Positions 1 to 13,545 are shown, counted from the stretch's first letter. The stretch is DNA of 64,000 nucleotides from Druceiella hillmani (GCA_039881145.1 JAYKKI010000008.1:28812501-28876500), one strand, 5' to 3'. The notes: a model not told the origin generated them from the letters alone. A program made the numbers and translations.

Positions 1-332
1 GTATGTAGAAAAATTTGGCATGCACATCCTATTTCTGTTACAATTACTTATATTAATAAGTGCACGAACTTATAACAAAACATATGGGGATGATTATATT
101 TAAATATAATTTATTGTAAAAACATACTCAGTTATGCCTGCAATAAAATTGTATCAATATGTTAAAGGTATATCACAGTAGAGATGAATTTATATTTACT
201 ATGAAAATATTATGTAACAAGAAAATAACTGATTCAATAATATTTTATTTTACTGCATCTATTTAAGAAAGCGAAGAAAATTGACATTAAATGGTGGCGT
301 GGTATTAAAGAGGTTATGTATTATAAGAGTTA
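1..332. other. AT-rich stretch, nothing recognised
   Basis: No coding frame, repeat array or recognisable element is visible in this stretch. It is simple AT-rich sequence leading into the inverted-repeat element that starts near 335. Confidence 0.6.
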
Positions 333-334
333 CG

Positions 335-541
335 ACAAAAATATCTAAAAAGAAATTTAAAAATAAGAGGAAATAAAAAATTAAGTGCATTTTTGTTAAT
401 TACATGTGATAAAATATATACGTCTATACTAGGCACTTTATAAAAGGTACTACTAAATTAAAAAAAATGTGATCTTTCACTTTAATATGTAATAGTTCTT
501 ACTCTAATCGTGTTTAGAAAATAAATGTACGCCCATTTAAC
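335..541 (+). repeat. Left inverted-repeat arm
   Basis: Pairs with 2974-3180 on the opposite strand over nearly its full length. The match is clearest at GTGATAAAATATATACGTC and GTTCTTACTCTAATCG. Confidence 0.8.
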
Positions 542-914
542 AGTCATATTTTCACAGCTATTTTTTCGGAAACAGCTTGACGTAAGAACTGAAGATACGG
601 ATAGTAATAAAACATATTAACCGACACATTTCTCAATAGCTATCATGCAACTATATTCATATAAAAAATTTATGGGTGTCAGTGCTCCCTTCCCCACCCC
701 CATCAATTATGTAGATGCATATAAAAAGTAGAGTATTGTTTTAAAGGACTTAAAAATAACGGCATCGGAAATATTTTTTCTCGTAACTTTAGGCAGTATA
801 TCTTCAGAGATACACTGAAAAATATGCATAAAATATGGGATACATTTTATTTCCAAAATTGCTAAATTTGAAATTAGAAAATTTTTGTTTTTTTAAGCCT
901 GCGGAAAGGGTATA

Positions 915-1100
915 AGAAAACTATAGCTATTATCCTAGATCTTATAAGTTTTAAAATATGCACTATTGTTTAATGCTTTTAAAAGATGTAATAGACAATA
1001 TATCATAACCTAAATAAGATATGATAAATTAATACTTATAAATAGTTAAATGAAAATGCTATCTACCATTAACTGTTCGTGTCTAAATGTGTAAATATCT
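915..1100 (+). repeat. Possible relic of the dispersed family at 5865 and 45770
   Basis: The order AAACTATAGC.ATTAT, then a TTTTAAAATATGCACTATTGTTTAATGC-like segment, then an AATAGTTAAATGAAAATGCTAT-like segment follows the order in the copies at 5865-6060 and 45770-45960. The match is patchy, so this is a weak call. Confidence 0.3.
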
Positions 1101-1319
1101 AAATAAGTACGAGTTCGATTGTGCGAGTACCAGTTATGTTTGACAGGTTAAATATTTAATTAAAAATTACTTGTGATTGAATATTAAATAATATATAATA
1201 TTAACTAAATTACAGAAGATTGTGTATTCCCGTATAAAGCATTTCCATTTAAATACACGGGTTCAATTCGTCTACATTTGCAAGAACTATCAATAACATC
1301 AAAATCTAAAAGCACTGTG

Positions 1320-1620
1320 AAATATAAACTCCGTTGTCAGAAAGACGCCGGCAGTCGGCCATGAAATGTCAGGCTTCACACTAATATCGCGCTTCCGCTC
1401 TTTACTGCGCTACGCCTCTACAGCGTCTACATTAACGTAGACGTTAACGTAAAACACGTGTTTGCGCATAATGGTTTAGTATGTTTAACGAGGTCTTGTA
1501 CGTGTTAAAAGTGTTTTAAGACCGGTACGGTGTTAAGATAAGGAGAAAGTTCTTTGATGAGGCCGCGTTCTCGGACCACTTTAACCCGTGTTCACATAAC
1601 GGTTAAGCTATGTACACAGC
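1320..1620. other. GC-richer island inside the inverted-repeat element
   Basis: This stretch has clearly more C and G and several CpG-containing words (CGCCGGC, ATCGCGCTTCCG, GCGCTACGCC) than its surroundings. A short inverted motif, GTCTAC...GTAGAC, lies near 1425-1442, followed by the palindrome ACGTTAACGT. No open frame crosses it. It could be a promoter-like remnant or the core of the mobile segment. No homolog is visible in the window. Confidence 0.3.
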
Positions 1621-2973
1621 GAGAAAATAATACTATACAGTTATAAAAAGTATCCATTGAATGATAATGATAATATTATAAATAATATTTCAAGAATACA
1701 GAATATTATCTTAAGTCTTTCTGTTAATACCGTGGCCCGTCTGGTATTGAAATGAGGTAAATTGAATTATCTTTATATCAAATTTCTCGATCTTAGCACG
1801 CTGTTTTCAATTCCATCCCATCGAGTGCACGGGGCATGATATAAAAAGTATTCAAGGCTATAATACTATGATATATTTACTTGTCACGATATTTATAATA
1901 CTATTAGTTTCGTCATTAGAAATTAATAAAACTCAGTTTTGCTTTTTTTGAATAAGTGTATACCGAAACTTCTCTGTAGTTTCATGCAATTAGGTTGTTA
2001 GAAATTTTGTCAGTTTTCAAATTAATACAGTTATTATAAAAACATGTCTGCGTTTTTATTACTTGTTTATTATTAATACAAAAACTATTTTTTTTTCACT
2101 TTTTTGACAAGTTTTTTCCATTCATAATTTTATATAATTTTTTAACCACTACCAAAGTTTAAATTCTCTTCAAGTAGCTATTAATGTTATTAAATCAAAA
2201 ACATCATTCTAAATACCAAACATCGTAAAGTAACATTTTGTTTGGGATATTCAAAAAAGGGATTAAGATCTTCTTATGTGGTAATATCTTGCCTACCTAA
2301 CCAGCATAAAGAATTTACAGGAATATAGTAGCATACTTTAATATTTTTTTTACGTTAAGTTCACCCAGTGTTTGTTTTATAGCTATGTATAAAACTTAGC
2401 CGAACATAATATATACACAGCCAGAGAATCGAACATGTGTTGGAGCAAATTTGCCTTAATCGACTATACTGACGGACATTCTGGAAGTATATTCAATAAA
2501 CTTAGAAACGGGCGACGAATTATTACACAGTTTCTGCGAAAGATTTACCCATTTATGTAACTAAAAAATAAGAGGAAAAACTGACCCAAAATAGCGACTG
2601 AAGTTAAAATAAATGAATCGAAACTGTTGTTTTGTAAAATTAAAGGAAGCTTCCAGGACGAAAGATTTCATGGCAAGCTGTCAAAAAAAACATTATTGCT
2701 AGCTGTCAACAAAAACAAAACTGACAAACCGCAGTCTTTTTTTCCCTCTATTGTCTCTGGGGTGATGAATCGAAATTCGCAGTTTTCGGCTCCAAGCAAT
2801 AGTCTTTTATCAAAAGGTCAATTGATAATTTTTTGTTGAGTTAAATAATTATGGCATACATTCTTTGGTTCGTTTCAGTAAATGTATGTAAATTTCGAGA
2901 TTGTTTTAAGTTTTAGTTGAAGGAAAATATTTTTTTTTCAACTTATGATTGAAATGGATTTGACTAAACCAAA

Positions 2974-3180
2974 TTTAAATGTGCGTACATTTATTTTCTA
3001 AATACGATTAGAGTAAGAACTCTTACATATTGAAGTGAAAGATCACATTATTTTAAATTTAGTAGTACCTTTTAAAAAGTGCCTAGTATAGACGTATATA
3101 TTTTATCACATGTAATTAACAAAAATGCACTTAATTTTTTGTTTCCTCTTATTTTTAAATTACTTTTTAGATATTTGTGT
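2974..3180 (-). repeat. Right inverted-repeat arm
   Basis: Reverse complement of 335-541, with scattered substitutions and single-base indels. The outer end lies at GATATTTGTGT (3170-3180). Confidence 0.8.
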
Positions 3181-3204
3181 AATTAATAAAAACGTAGTCT
3201 GTGT

Positions 3205-3279
3205 TAACAGACGGGCAGAAACGCGTGAATGTTCTTATAAGGGTTTCCGTTCTTCCTTTCGAGGTGTGAATCCCTAAAA
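3205..3279 (-). repeat. Terminal fragment of the GGAACCCT dispersed repeat
   Basis: The words ACAGACGGGCAG and AAGGGTTTCCGTTCTTCC, followed by GAATCCCTA, match the end of the copies at 8641-8985 and 56760-57105 on the same strand. From memory this is the 'GACAGACGGAC...AAGGGTTCCGTTTTT...GGAACCCTA' terminus common in lepidopteran genomes. Only the end of the element is kept here. Confidence 0.5.
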
Positions 3280-3280
3280 A

Positions 3281-5864
3281 TAGTTGGGTCGAGTGGAATT
3301 CTCAAAGGAATCTGGATAGTGATCTAATTTATATGCTATACATATAACACAACCAAAAATATTATAAATCAAAGCTCTTTTAACTTCAGTAATTAATAGA
3401 TTTTGAAGCGAAATGTAATTGTTGTTAAATATATCTATACAATATAATAATGACATACGTAATATTTCCCATAGCAAAAAAAAATAAAGAATGAAAAGTA
3501 CACAAAATTGCTACATATTCTAAGAACAAACACGGAAAAAACGTATCATTATTACGATTGAGTACTTACAGCTTTTACTAATTATGGAATCCTATTTAAG
3601 AAACGTGAATATATAGCTAAATAAACTATATAAAAAAATATATGTTTTGAAAAACCAAAAAATCCAATCGTGGAGCTTGGGTCCAATGTCGATTTAATCA
3701 GACTCATAATCCGATTCCGTCTTCAAACTATTGCTTAAGAATGACAGTGGTAGTAAAACTTTTACTTCTTTCTTAACTTTTTTACCCATTTATTTTTTAA
3801 TAATATTTTTTATTTAAAACTTGAGTTTCTTTTTGTTATTTTTACAGCAAATACGTTTGAAATTTATATTTTTTCCAATTTAATTCTTTATGTCCTTTAT
3901 TTTGACACTCCACACGACAAGCGCAGTTTTTTTTTAATATATTTTACAACATTGAATTTTGTAGTCGCCATGTGCAGTTTCTGTGACATTATACACCTTT
4001 TGACACTCTGATCAGCAAAAGGATTATTGCATTGATCGATACAGTCGTTTGTTAAAACTATTCTATAGTTCGATTTTTACTAGGGAATAATTTTGAAAAT
4101 ACAATATTTTAATGTGTGTTAATATTTCGATTTCATAGAAAATTGGGCATAGGCACAATATATTTTGTTGCAATTTCCTTTAAATTTAATATGTTGATTA
4201 AAATGTTCCTAGAAAATATTTAAATTTTTAGGTGATGTTATCTTGATGTTTGTTGTGAGATAAATATTTATTTTGAATGTATAAACGTATTTAGGTATTT
4301 AATAGCGTTATCTAGTGTTTTTTACTAGTAATTATATATTTAATTATTCGAGGTATTTAAAGATATTATTGTATTTCAGCTTTGGAACTAGTAAATGTTA
4401 CTCGTAGAGAAATTATGTCGGTTATTGTAAAATTATTATCTTTTTCACTCTAAAGTTCATTCTAACACGAATTCATTTTTAAAGTTATACGTACAGGTAT
4501 TTAATGATGTCAGTAAAAACACTGTGGTTCTAAGTATTCCGATTTTTGTTTTAAAGGCGGGGAAAACAAAAAAAAAGTATTTCATCAAAGAAGATCGCAT
4601 TTATTTTCCATCTGAAAGCTCTCGAAACGCGTTCTTTTTTTGTTTACGTTGTCATTAAGTTTTAGATTCGTTTGAAATAATACTGCTTCAAAACATGAGA
4701 AGAATTTAATTTGCTTCGTTTTAATGTCCGTCTGAACTTAGATAGAAAATATAGGGTAAGCACAAAAAAGGTATCTAATATCTTTTTTTGGGCTTACCGT
4801 ATATGTTCTTTACTTTACGTTTATTTTAGAAATTATACGAAATATTTTTAACATAGACATTATTAAACTTTTCTAACTTACGTAATATAAGAAGATCTTT
4901 TGTTCGAGTTGCTTGATGTAGATCTTTAATACATCCTTTTTATTACAATATAATTTTCTATTTAGCAGGATTGTGACTTTATAAATTTTATTTAAATTGT
5001 GGCGCAAGAAAATTGAAATAATATAGCTTTAATTAAATAACCCCTTGCTAACCTAGATACTTTTCTAAATGTCACTAACGATATATGTAGCACCCGAAAT
5101 GATGGTATTTAGAAAAGCGGAAATGATGGTATTTATTAAGAAAATAAATAAAATTCTACTGTTTATTGTTATAAGTAAATGAATTCAAAACACTTCAGCT
5201 TTCAATACTTTTAGTTTTTTTATAGTTTTCTTTTAGATTTACGAACTTTAATTTAGTGTAAATTGTTATTTTGTAGTTTTTCGTGGTCTAATTAATTTTA
5301 TTGTCTTCTTTGGGTTCTGATTTTAGTAAAACAATTGTAAATTTTTTAAAATTATTAAATTTCAAAAAACAATAAAGTTAAAATAAAAATATTATAATTG
5401 AGAATAAAAAATAAACATAACTTAATAACATGAGATAAGGAATAGAATAGGACGAAAGGGCAGAAGAAAAATTACTTGGAAATTAGGAAGAAAAGACTAA
5501 GAAAGTTAGAAAGAAAATACTAAGAAAGTCAAGGTTATTTAGGTGACATTTTACTTTTTTGCGAATAAGATCTTAGTATTCGTATTTAGTAAATTGAAAT
5601 CGATTGTCATTCAAGTTTTCTGGTGTGGTCTGTAAATTTTCTTGCTAGAAATATTTTATGTATTCGAGAATAAGAGGAGCGATTAAGATTTCAGAATGTA
5701 ATCCATGGGCATGGAAAAAAAGACCAATTTTTGGATATGCTAATGAAGTAATTTTGACTGTAATATATAGTGGAAAACATAAACGAAAGACATATTTTCC
5801 TTCCCGCCTGTTTCTGTGTTAGGAGTCAAAATTAAGAAAAAACATAGTTTCTAGATGTATATTT
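3281..5864. other. No gene seen; AT-rich, one purine-rich patch
   Basis: I see no supported gene. Small local structures are a 21-22-bp direct duplication built on GAAATGATGGTATTTA near 5096-5135, and a purine-rich patch at about 5440-5545 with an imperfect 22-bp tandem (GACTAAGAAAGTTAGAAAGA-like). Everything else is AT-rich sequence without visible organisation. Confidence 0.5.
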
Positions 5865-6060
5865 AAAGTTTACTGGAAAACTATAGCGATGATCCTTATT
5901 CTCATGATTTTTGAGGAATTCATGATATTTTAATCCGGGGATATACTAGGTAATATATTTATATGGTGAAAAATGACATTACATTTATAAACAGTTTAAT
6001 AGAAAGGTTATATTTTCTTAAACGTTTATATGTGCCTAACTGTATATTCATAGCGTGAGT
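5865..6060 (+). repeat. Dispersed repeat fragment (shared with 45770-45960)
   Basis: Shares with 45770-45960 the ordered blocks CTATAGCGAT.AT, GAGGAATTC.TGATATTTT, and ATGG(T/C)GAAAAAT..ATT, then a TTAATAGAAA.GTTATATTTTCTTAAA block. That last block also occurs in the 3' part of the copies at 13330-13440, 28905-29016 and 50440-50620. This suggests one family with a common 3' half. It has no coding capacity. Confidence 0.5.
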
Positions 6061-6194
6061 TATATTTTTACTTAATAGGTTTTATTTTGATTTTACAATC
6101 ACTATTAAGTGATCTGAAAAAAATACTTTCATCGAGTATTTATGGAGAAACTTCCAATTAACAAACGTTTCGGAAATGTTATGTCTTATATGCC

Positions 6195-6632
6195 TGTCTT
6201 ATATTCATAAGTCATATATGTATCATCTAATAAGCAGATCTTTCTGTGTCATATGCACTAGTCCCTAAGTAGACCTTTGTGCGTCACATATGCACTAGTG
6301 GTTAAGTTGACCTTTGTATGTCATCTATGTACTATTTAGTATGTAGACCTTGGTAAAGCTCTAAATACTAATTATGCATATAATATATGCATAGTTAGTA
6401 TGAAGAGCTTTATATATCATTTATGCACCAGTCAGTTAATAAACCTTTGTATATATACGCACTAGTAATAAGCATATACGCACTAGTAGTAAGCATATAC
6501 GCACTACTAGTAAGTATACTTTTGTAGCTCTTATATGCACTAGCCAGCAAGTAGAGTTTTGTGTGTTATACATATATACACTAGTCAGTAAGTAGGACTT
6601 TATAGGTCATTTATGCACCAATCAGCCTATTT
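6195..6632 (+). repeat. Decayed ~37-bp minisatellite
   Basis: About ten diverged tandem copies of a unit near 37 bp, with the consensus order TATGCACTAGTCAGTAAGTAG then ACCTTTGTGTGTCATA. Two clean neighbours start at CACTAG at 6256 and 6293, exactly 37 bases apart. Divergence between units is high, so the array is old. A younger 21-bp triplication is nested inside it. Confidence 0.75.
6453..6514 (+). repeat. 21-bp tandem triplicate
   Basis: Three nearly identical head-to-tail units begin ATATACGCACTAGTA at 6453, 6474 and 6495. They sit inside the older 37-bp array and look like a recent local expansion of part of it. Confidence 0.8.
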
Positions 6633-7172
6633 GTGTATTTTATTGTAATTCGAAATTCACGTAATTAATATTATTTAGATTTTTATTACAAAACAGAAAA
6701 GTATTCTTGCCGACAAAACTCTTCGGGTTGGTTTCGATTTATACTCCCGGACCCTTACATTTGGGTTAAAGTGCGTTTATTGTTTTATGTCCCTCAACTA
6801 TGAATCTATTACGATTGTACGCGCTTTGGAATTTCTCAATCCGACGACTTTATTTTCTGTCCAATTGACAAATTTTGTTCAGTTTTTGAATAATTTCAAA
6901 TTACCCGACATCTCTAAAATTTAGCAGATGTTGTCTTTGTTCTATCGTAATATTGTGCTCTGTAGTAGAACTTTATACATTAAATATCATTGGAAAATAG
7001 GGATGTTAGAATAAGGAAATTCCCTACGAAATTTCTTATAGATTATCTTCTTTAAAATGATTTTTATTCTATATGAAATTCTATAAAAATCCCAAAATCT
7101 TAATTAATTTTATAGGCGGGAAAGTGAGTTTATTTGTTTGTTACCCTTTCGCGTCTTATTATATAATACATA
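6633..7172. other. Nothing recognised
   Basis: AT-rich sequence without a coding frame, repeat array or match to other parts of the window. Confidence 0.5.
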
Positions 7173-8640
<1,468 letters not shown>

Positions 8641-8985
8641 ATTTAAAAAAAATTTTTTTTTATGTGATATAACTACACATTAACGATTTTTGGATTTTTT
8701 CTTTTACTTGTGCTGTAAAACCTTGCTTCTTATAAAATTGCAACGTCAACGGGAAGTACCCTATAGTTTTGATTTATTTGAGAGTATCAAAAATGCAGCG
8801 TAAATGGCCGTATTTTTTATTACCTTGACTAAGTAGTTTGTTTTTTTTATAACCATAAGAAACCGTAGACAAGTACTTTATATTACGTAAGTATTTGATA
8901 TTATTCGCGTTCCTGAGCAAAAGGGTCTTGATAGGCAGACAGACGGAAAACGAAGTAATCTAAAAGGGTTATTTAAAGGCATGTA
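8641..8985 (-). repeat. GGAACCCT-type dispersed repeat, long fragment
   Basis: Shares ordered blocks with 56760-57105: TATGTGATATAACTACA, ATTAACGATTTT, CTTTTACTTGTG, GCTTCTT, GTCAA.GGGAA, ATCAAAAATGC.G..TAAATGG, CGTTCCTGAG.AAAAG and GACAGACGGA. From memory this is a roughly 0.5-0.6-kb family very common in Lepidoptera. Here it lies on the minus strand relative to that family's usual presentation. It does not encode a protein. The class is uncertain, probably non-autonomous. Confidence 0.65.
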
Positions 8986-10153
8986 ACGTCTGCGAAGTGT
9001 AACAATAAGCATGTCAACTAGTTTCGAAATGACAACAGAAATCTCAGCGTAAGGATTACGTTTATGAAAATACGCTTAAATGGTGTTATTTGGAGATACC
9101 TTTGTCAGAAATTGTCACTAATTACAACGCCTTTTAATAACTCTATATTACGTCCATATACCTTAATACGCGCAGCCAAAATCCCTAAGAGTTATATTAA
9201 TTAGCCTAACTGTTGCGTGTGGAGATCTAATATCTAGGATGATTAGCGTGTTAATCTGAAATTTAATTTCTGTGATTGCCTCATCTCACATTATACGTAA
9301 ATTTTCTGTACAAACTTATCTCATAAAGATACGAGGTAAGTTTGTAGGGAAACTTTAGTTATTTAGATTTTTGTTTTAGTTGTATATTTTTTATATTTGT
9401 ATGGTTAATATTTGCAATCTTTATGGCTGTTTACATTTTAGAAAGAGTTTTTAAATATAAGAAAGTGACTTATCCTTGTGCACGAATTTAAATCATACGA
9501 GTATAACATACTGTAAGGCATATAATCAAAATATGACTAAAATGACAAGATATTTTTTCTTGTAGAGTTTACTGTGTGAACGTTCATCAACATACTTGTA
9601 TGATTACGAGATCGAGAGGATTGATCCAGGTGATTAAGTTAATTTCGATATTTTGTTTGAGTAATGTTTAAAAACGATACGGGCAGTATCGGGTATATAC
9701 AATTTCTTTATACTCTGTTGCGTTGAATCATTGTAGTCGATGCTGTTGGAAATTACCGTTTCTTTTTTATTTGAATCAACATTGTGGTAGAACTTTTTAG
9801 CTTTGTATTTAATAGCGATTTAAAAGTTTTAATGGCTTTCCATTCTTGATAGCCTCTTCTTCTTGATTTTTGTTTGTTTTCTTTAAATTACTTTGTTTTG
9901 GTACTCGAGGCCGAGATTTGTCAAAGCACTTCATTTACAAAAGACAAAGTAGGTAAAATTATCAGTATCTGTGATAAATTTTTTTTATAAATTGTTCTGT
10001 GTATAAAGTTGTTCGTTTCGAAAGGACAATTACAGGGTAGTACACAAAATTTATTTTCCTTGCTTTTTGTCAGCAATACAGAAGTGAATTTTAATTGACC
10101 ATTGATTGAATGTTCATAAATAATGTATGAATGAAGATATTTTTCAATAATTT
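8986..10153. other. Nothing recognised
   Basis: AT-rich sequence, no supported coding frame, no internal repeat structure noticed. Confidence 0.5.
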
Positions 10154-10268
<115 letters not shown>

Positions 10269-10439
10269 AAAATATTTTACATTGATGTCAGTTTCACTGA
10301 TTGTGATTTTAAATATTGAATTTTCTGTTTCGCAGAGCTGGATGGTAACTGTATTACACTTAACATATCGTTATGTTGATTTCTATAAAACTGTCATTAA
10401 AATACGTGTGTTTATATTTTAATTCATGAAATTATTTTA

Positions 10440-10527
10440 CTGAAGTTGAAATTGTCCTTTACGGACTTTTTCCTTTACCGAATTGTCCTTTACCGAATTT
10501 TGCTGAAGTTGAAATTGTCCTTTACGG
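10440..10527 (+). repeat. 25-bp direct duplication, 63 bp apart
   Basis: CTGAAGTTGAAATTGTCCTT plus ACGG occurs at 10440 and again at 10503. A further partial GTCCTTTACCGAATT duplicate lies between the two. This is a small local duplication with no other significance visible. Confidence 0.75.
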
Positions 10528-10915
10528 TCCTTTAACCAAACGTCTAAAATAGTAATACTAGAGTAAAAACTTAACTTTATCTTAATTATCTCCATCTTTG
10601 GAATTATACTTTTATATTTTATAACTGAATTACAAGAAGATAATTAAGTATTCAGATTATAGTGTTTGAGAAAACAAAGAAATTTGGTTTTGTACCTCTT
10701 TTTTTTAAATTCTGGTTTATTTTCTACTTCCAACATGATGCAAATCACTTTATTTTTAAATATAAGCTAAGATTAAATAATATTAATACTTTTATAAATT
10801 TGATTGCATTTATAATAGGAACGTACCTTTTTTTTCAGTCGTCTTTACATTACACGTCTTACGTAAATAAATAAAAGTGCGGAATAAATATTGAAGCTAC
10901 ATTTTATTGTTACAG

Positions 10916-11069
10916 TCGGAAACATCAATAAATGTGGAAGGGAGACGTTGGCTCAGTATTTCCCCACTATCCATCTTCTTCGTGAGGAATTGCCAGTATT
11001 CCCCCAGGAAACGAGCGTGGGACGTGGAATGTGGTCATTTCGCACAACGCTCCAGTAGCTGTGGAGAGG
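10916..11069 (+). CDS. Candidate internal exon (uncertain)
   Basis: A 154-base, clearly GC-richer block is framed by splice-like signals. Upstream is CATTTTATTGTTACAG with AG at 10914-10915; downstream is GAGAGG followed by GTAAGC with GT at 11070. One frame (starting at 10916) is open through the whole block and encodes about 51 residues, including RRWLSISPLSIFFVRN and RKRAWDVECGHFAQRSSS. I recognise no domain. The +1 frame stops early and the +2 frame stops near the end. No copy occurs elsewhere in the window, so it is not obviously a repeat. It could be an exon of a gene extending outside the window, a non-coding exon, or a chance block. Confidence is low without transcripts. Confidence 0.25.
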
Positions 11070-11071
11070 GT

Positions 11072-11675
11072 AAGCTGCCCACGATACGTTCTCGTACGAC
11101 TACGATGTAAATAAATAGACCATGTATGATGAGAATTACTGGTAGGTAGACTCTTTGGGTCTAGACGCAGGTCGTATAAAATATTGATGGAACTTTTTCA
11201 ATAAAAAAAATAAATATTTATGTGACATTTGGGGATTCAGGCTGAAATACGGAATAAAAATAATGATTGGTAAATATTATTAGCTCGTAAGTCATATCTG
11301 TATCAAAAAATCACATCTGCATTATGAAATGTTGAAATATTTACGACAGGCAACAAAAATCTATATGTAATGTTTAGGTTTTTCTCAGATACGAAAGTTT
11401 TTTTTCGTCGGTACGTTCTAGGCACTCGCTTATAAGTAGTTTTTCGGAATTTAGCTCCTAAAGATATAAAATTAGAGATGGAAATTTCGAAATAAAGAGA
11501 CATAGTATTTAAGTTCTGAGACAGAAATGGGAAAACACCTATTTTAGCATTTTTTGGAAAATCGCTAATTGTAAATAATTATTGTACGAAAAACGAATAC
11601 AATAAAATATAGTTATGGTCATTTTCTGCTCGGGTGAATCCGGGATAGGCAACTAGTGTATAATATAAGCGATGT
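11072..11675. other. Nothing recognised
   Basis: Follows the candidate exon. AT-rich, no coding frame or repeat seen. The tandem segmental duplication begins immediately after it. Confidence 0.5.
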
Positions 11676-11860
11676 CCTATCCTATAACTTGTGACGTGGT
11701 TTCCGTACTTTTATCAAACTCCATGGAATTACCTAACGTCATTTATTAGCCGTATCGTTAATCAAAGTTAGAGCGAAAGGCTAAAGTTAAACTCTATACA
11801 GTTACGGGGTGTTTCGGCCGCCATTTTAATTAACGCCTTTTTGCGACTATTTTAAGAATG
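11676..11860 (+). other. GC-richer block kept in both duplicate copies
   Basis: Matches 27281-27460 well: TTAGCCGTATCGTTAATCAA, AGTTAGAGCGAAAGGCTAAA, CAGTTACGGGGTGT and CGGCCGCC are shared. It has more GC than its surroundings and no open frame. It marks the left edge of the duplicated segment. A promoter-type remnant or a retroelement fragment would both fit. Confidence 0.4.
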
Positions 11861-12333
11861 TCTGGTCTTATGAAAAAATATAACCGATGTTTTCCGCGGG
11901 ACAATAATCTTTCTTTTTTATTATATATAAAACATAAATTGATAGAATCAATATTTTTGAAATAATTACACCGCGCAGTTTTAATTTTCTGGGGAATCAT
12001 ATTTTCAGTACGGATTCATTACCGAATGAAACTGAAAAAATGATGGTGTAGAGTTTAATGAAATTTGGACACCCCAGCCCTGTTTAAACTTTGCAGACTG
12101 AATTATATCGTTTTTAAATATTGGATGCTACTAAGTTGATACACTACATGGACTTATTTGCTGAGAGTGGGGCGTTAAGAAAGTTAAAAGTATATTGTCA
12201 TTATATAGTTTATTATATACTGATATAATATTATATATAAATTATAAAATAAAGTAAGATGAGTTATATTGTTAAGCTGATAATAAAGAAAATATTTTTC
12301 TATTGTACATTGTCTTTCCTCCTTTGTTTTTAG

Positions 12334-12480
12334 GACGAAATGAGTGACAGGGAACAATTACGTCCGTAGCCCTAGGTGCCTACCTCGGACTGTTTACCGA
12401 GCCTCAGAGGAAAATCGGCGGGTGGTCTTATTATTGGCTCGTCCCATTGCGAAATATCGCTTTTATGAGATCCAGATAAA
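12334..12480 (+). pseudogene. Candidate exon relic, copy 1
   Basis: A strong splice-acceptor-like tract, TCCTCCTTTGTTTTTAG, is followed by GACGAAATGAGTGACAGGG. The paralogous position in copy 2 (27887) has TCCTTTGTTTCTCAG before the same bases. In copy 1 one extra base after GTGAC puts the frame out, and a TAG follows 11 codons in. If this was ever coding, copy 1 is broken. I recognise no protein family. Confidence 0.2.
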
Positions 12481-12904
12481 ACATTTTTACTTTTTAAGTG
12501 ATTCCCTGTAACAATATTTCATTAAATTATTTTTAACTTCAGTTTTTCACTTCGTGTTTCTTAAAAATGTTTGCCGATTGTGAACATACAATTTGTTTTG
12601 GTAAATATGTAAAGTAAAGATGGTGTATTTCCATATATTTATTGAAGCAACGGCATCTGTGTATTACCAAAGCTTGTTTCTAATCCAATTTTCATATAAG
12701 ATATATTGTAATTATTAACTACAAAAATAGAGCCTCTTTTTGTACCAGTCATTAGAGTTTTGTAACACTAGATTAATTTTAGAGCATTTTAAAATTTATA
12801 TTTAATCAAACTTGGAATTTAAACTTTAGAGCATTTTAAACTTTGTATTTAATAAAACTTCGGATTTATATAAGCCTTGTTATTTAACAAACCCCTTATT
12901 ATGT

Positions 12905-13440
12905 AGCGTTTTTTAATCCAAAGGGAAAAATAGAAAACTTATCGCCGACGTCTATCTGTCAATATATCATAGCCTATTTCCTCAAAATTGATGTAACGTA
13001 GACTTGAAATTTGGTATACAATACACCTTATTAATCCGTATATTTTTTTAAAATATTCACATAAGAATTAAAGAGCGGGTAAATAAAACACTCATTTTTT
13101 TTATTTCATGTATCATGTGGGATATAATTTGAAAGGGCTTTTTATTAAAAACACTAACATATGTTTTCCTCCCACCTTATTCCCGAAACTACTGAATGAA
13201 AAATGGAAAATCTTGGAAAAACAGACTTGAGATAAAATCTCAAGTCTTTTTACATTACATTAAATCCACAGCGAATATCCAATATCTCATATTTTAAGCC
13301 GCCTGTGGAAGATAGAGTAAGCAATACGCTTACGTTGCGAAATATTAATATTTCAAAATAGTTTAATAGAAATGCTATGAACCCTTAAATGTTTATTAAT
13401 GTTTAAACCTTTATGGACTCCCGTAGTGCGAGTTCTATGG
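12905..13440 (+). repeat. Dispersed-repeat relic within duplication copy 1
   Basis: Begins with a degenerate AAAGGGAAAAATAGAA...GTCTATCTGTCAATAT, like the 'CTCAAAAGGAAAAA...GTCTGTCTGTC' start of the GGAACCCT family. It ends with GAC(T)CCCGTAGTGCGAGTTCTA, like that family's 'GGAACCC...GCGAGT' end. The paralogous copy is 28474-29016 and a third long copy is 50024-50620. It was present before the segment duplicated. Confidence 0.5.
13223..13247. repeat. Perfect 11-bp hairpin, copy 1 only
   Basis: AGACTTGAGAT (13223-13233), loop AAA, ATCTCAAGTCT (13237-13247). The paralogous site in copy 2 (about 28765-28790) reads AGTTGATATAAAATCTGACA and cannot form the hairpin. Confidence 0.85.
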
Positions 13441-13545
13441 TTGGATATTCATATATGAAATCGAGTGTTGGACATCCATATATAAGTTCGAGTGTTAGAT
13501 GAACCACACATGAAATATTGAATATATCCACATATGAAATATTCC
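13430..13545 (+). repeat. ~30-bp tandem expansion in copy 1
   Basis: Three to four units built on TTGGATATCCATATATGAAAT with GAGTGTT linkers. The paralogous site near 29000-29035 has a single unit (GTGTTGGATATCCACATAT), so the array expanded in copy 1 or contracted in copy 2. Confidence 0.6.

Larger units (their letters stand above)
335..3180. mobile_element. Segment bounded by ~205-bp inverted repeats
   Basis: Bases about 335-541 are the reverse complement of about 2974-3180. By eye they are roughly 93-95% identical with a few one-base indels. Both arms start with ACA(A)AATATCTAAAAAG and run inward to ATGTACGC(C/A)CATTTAA, where similarity stops. The 2.4-kb interior has no transposase-like frame. 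The longest frame, 70 codons at 2627-2839, matches no family I know. Long inverted ends with a non-coding interior fit a non-autonomous DNA transposon or a foldback element. I could not find a convincing target-site duplication: the flanks are GAGTTACG on the left and AATTAATA on the right. An inverted duplication that is not a transposon therefore remains possible. The high arm identity suggests a fairly recent origin. Confidence 0.55.

Noticed and set aside
2627..2839. 70-codon frame inside the inverted-repeat element
   Set aside because: No domain, no transposase motif, low-complexity Lys/Asn content.
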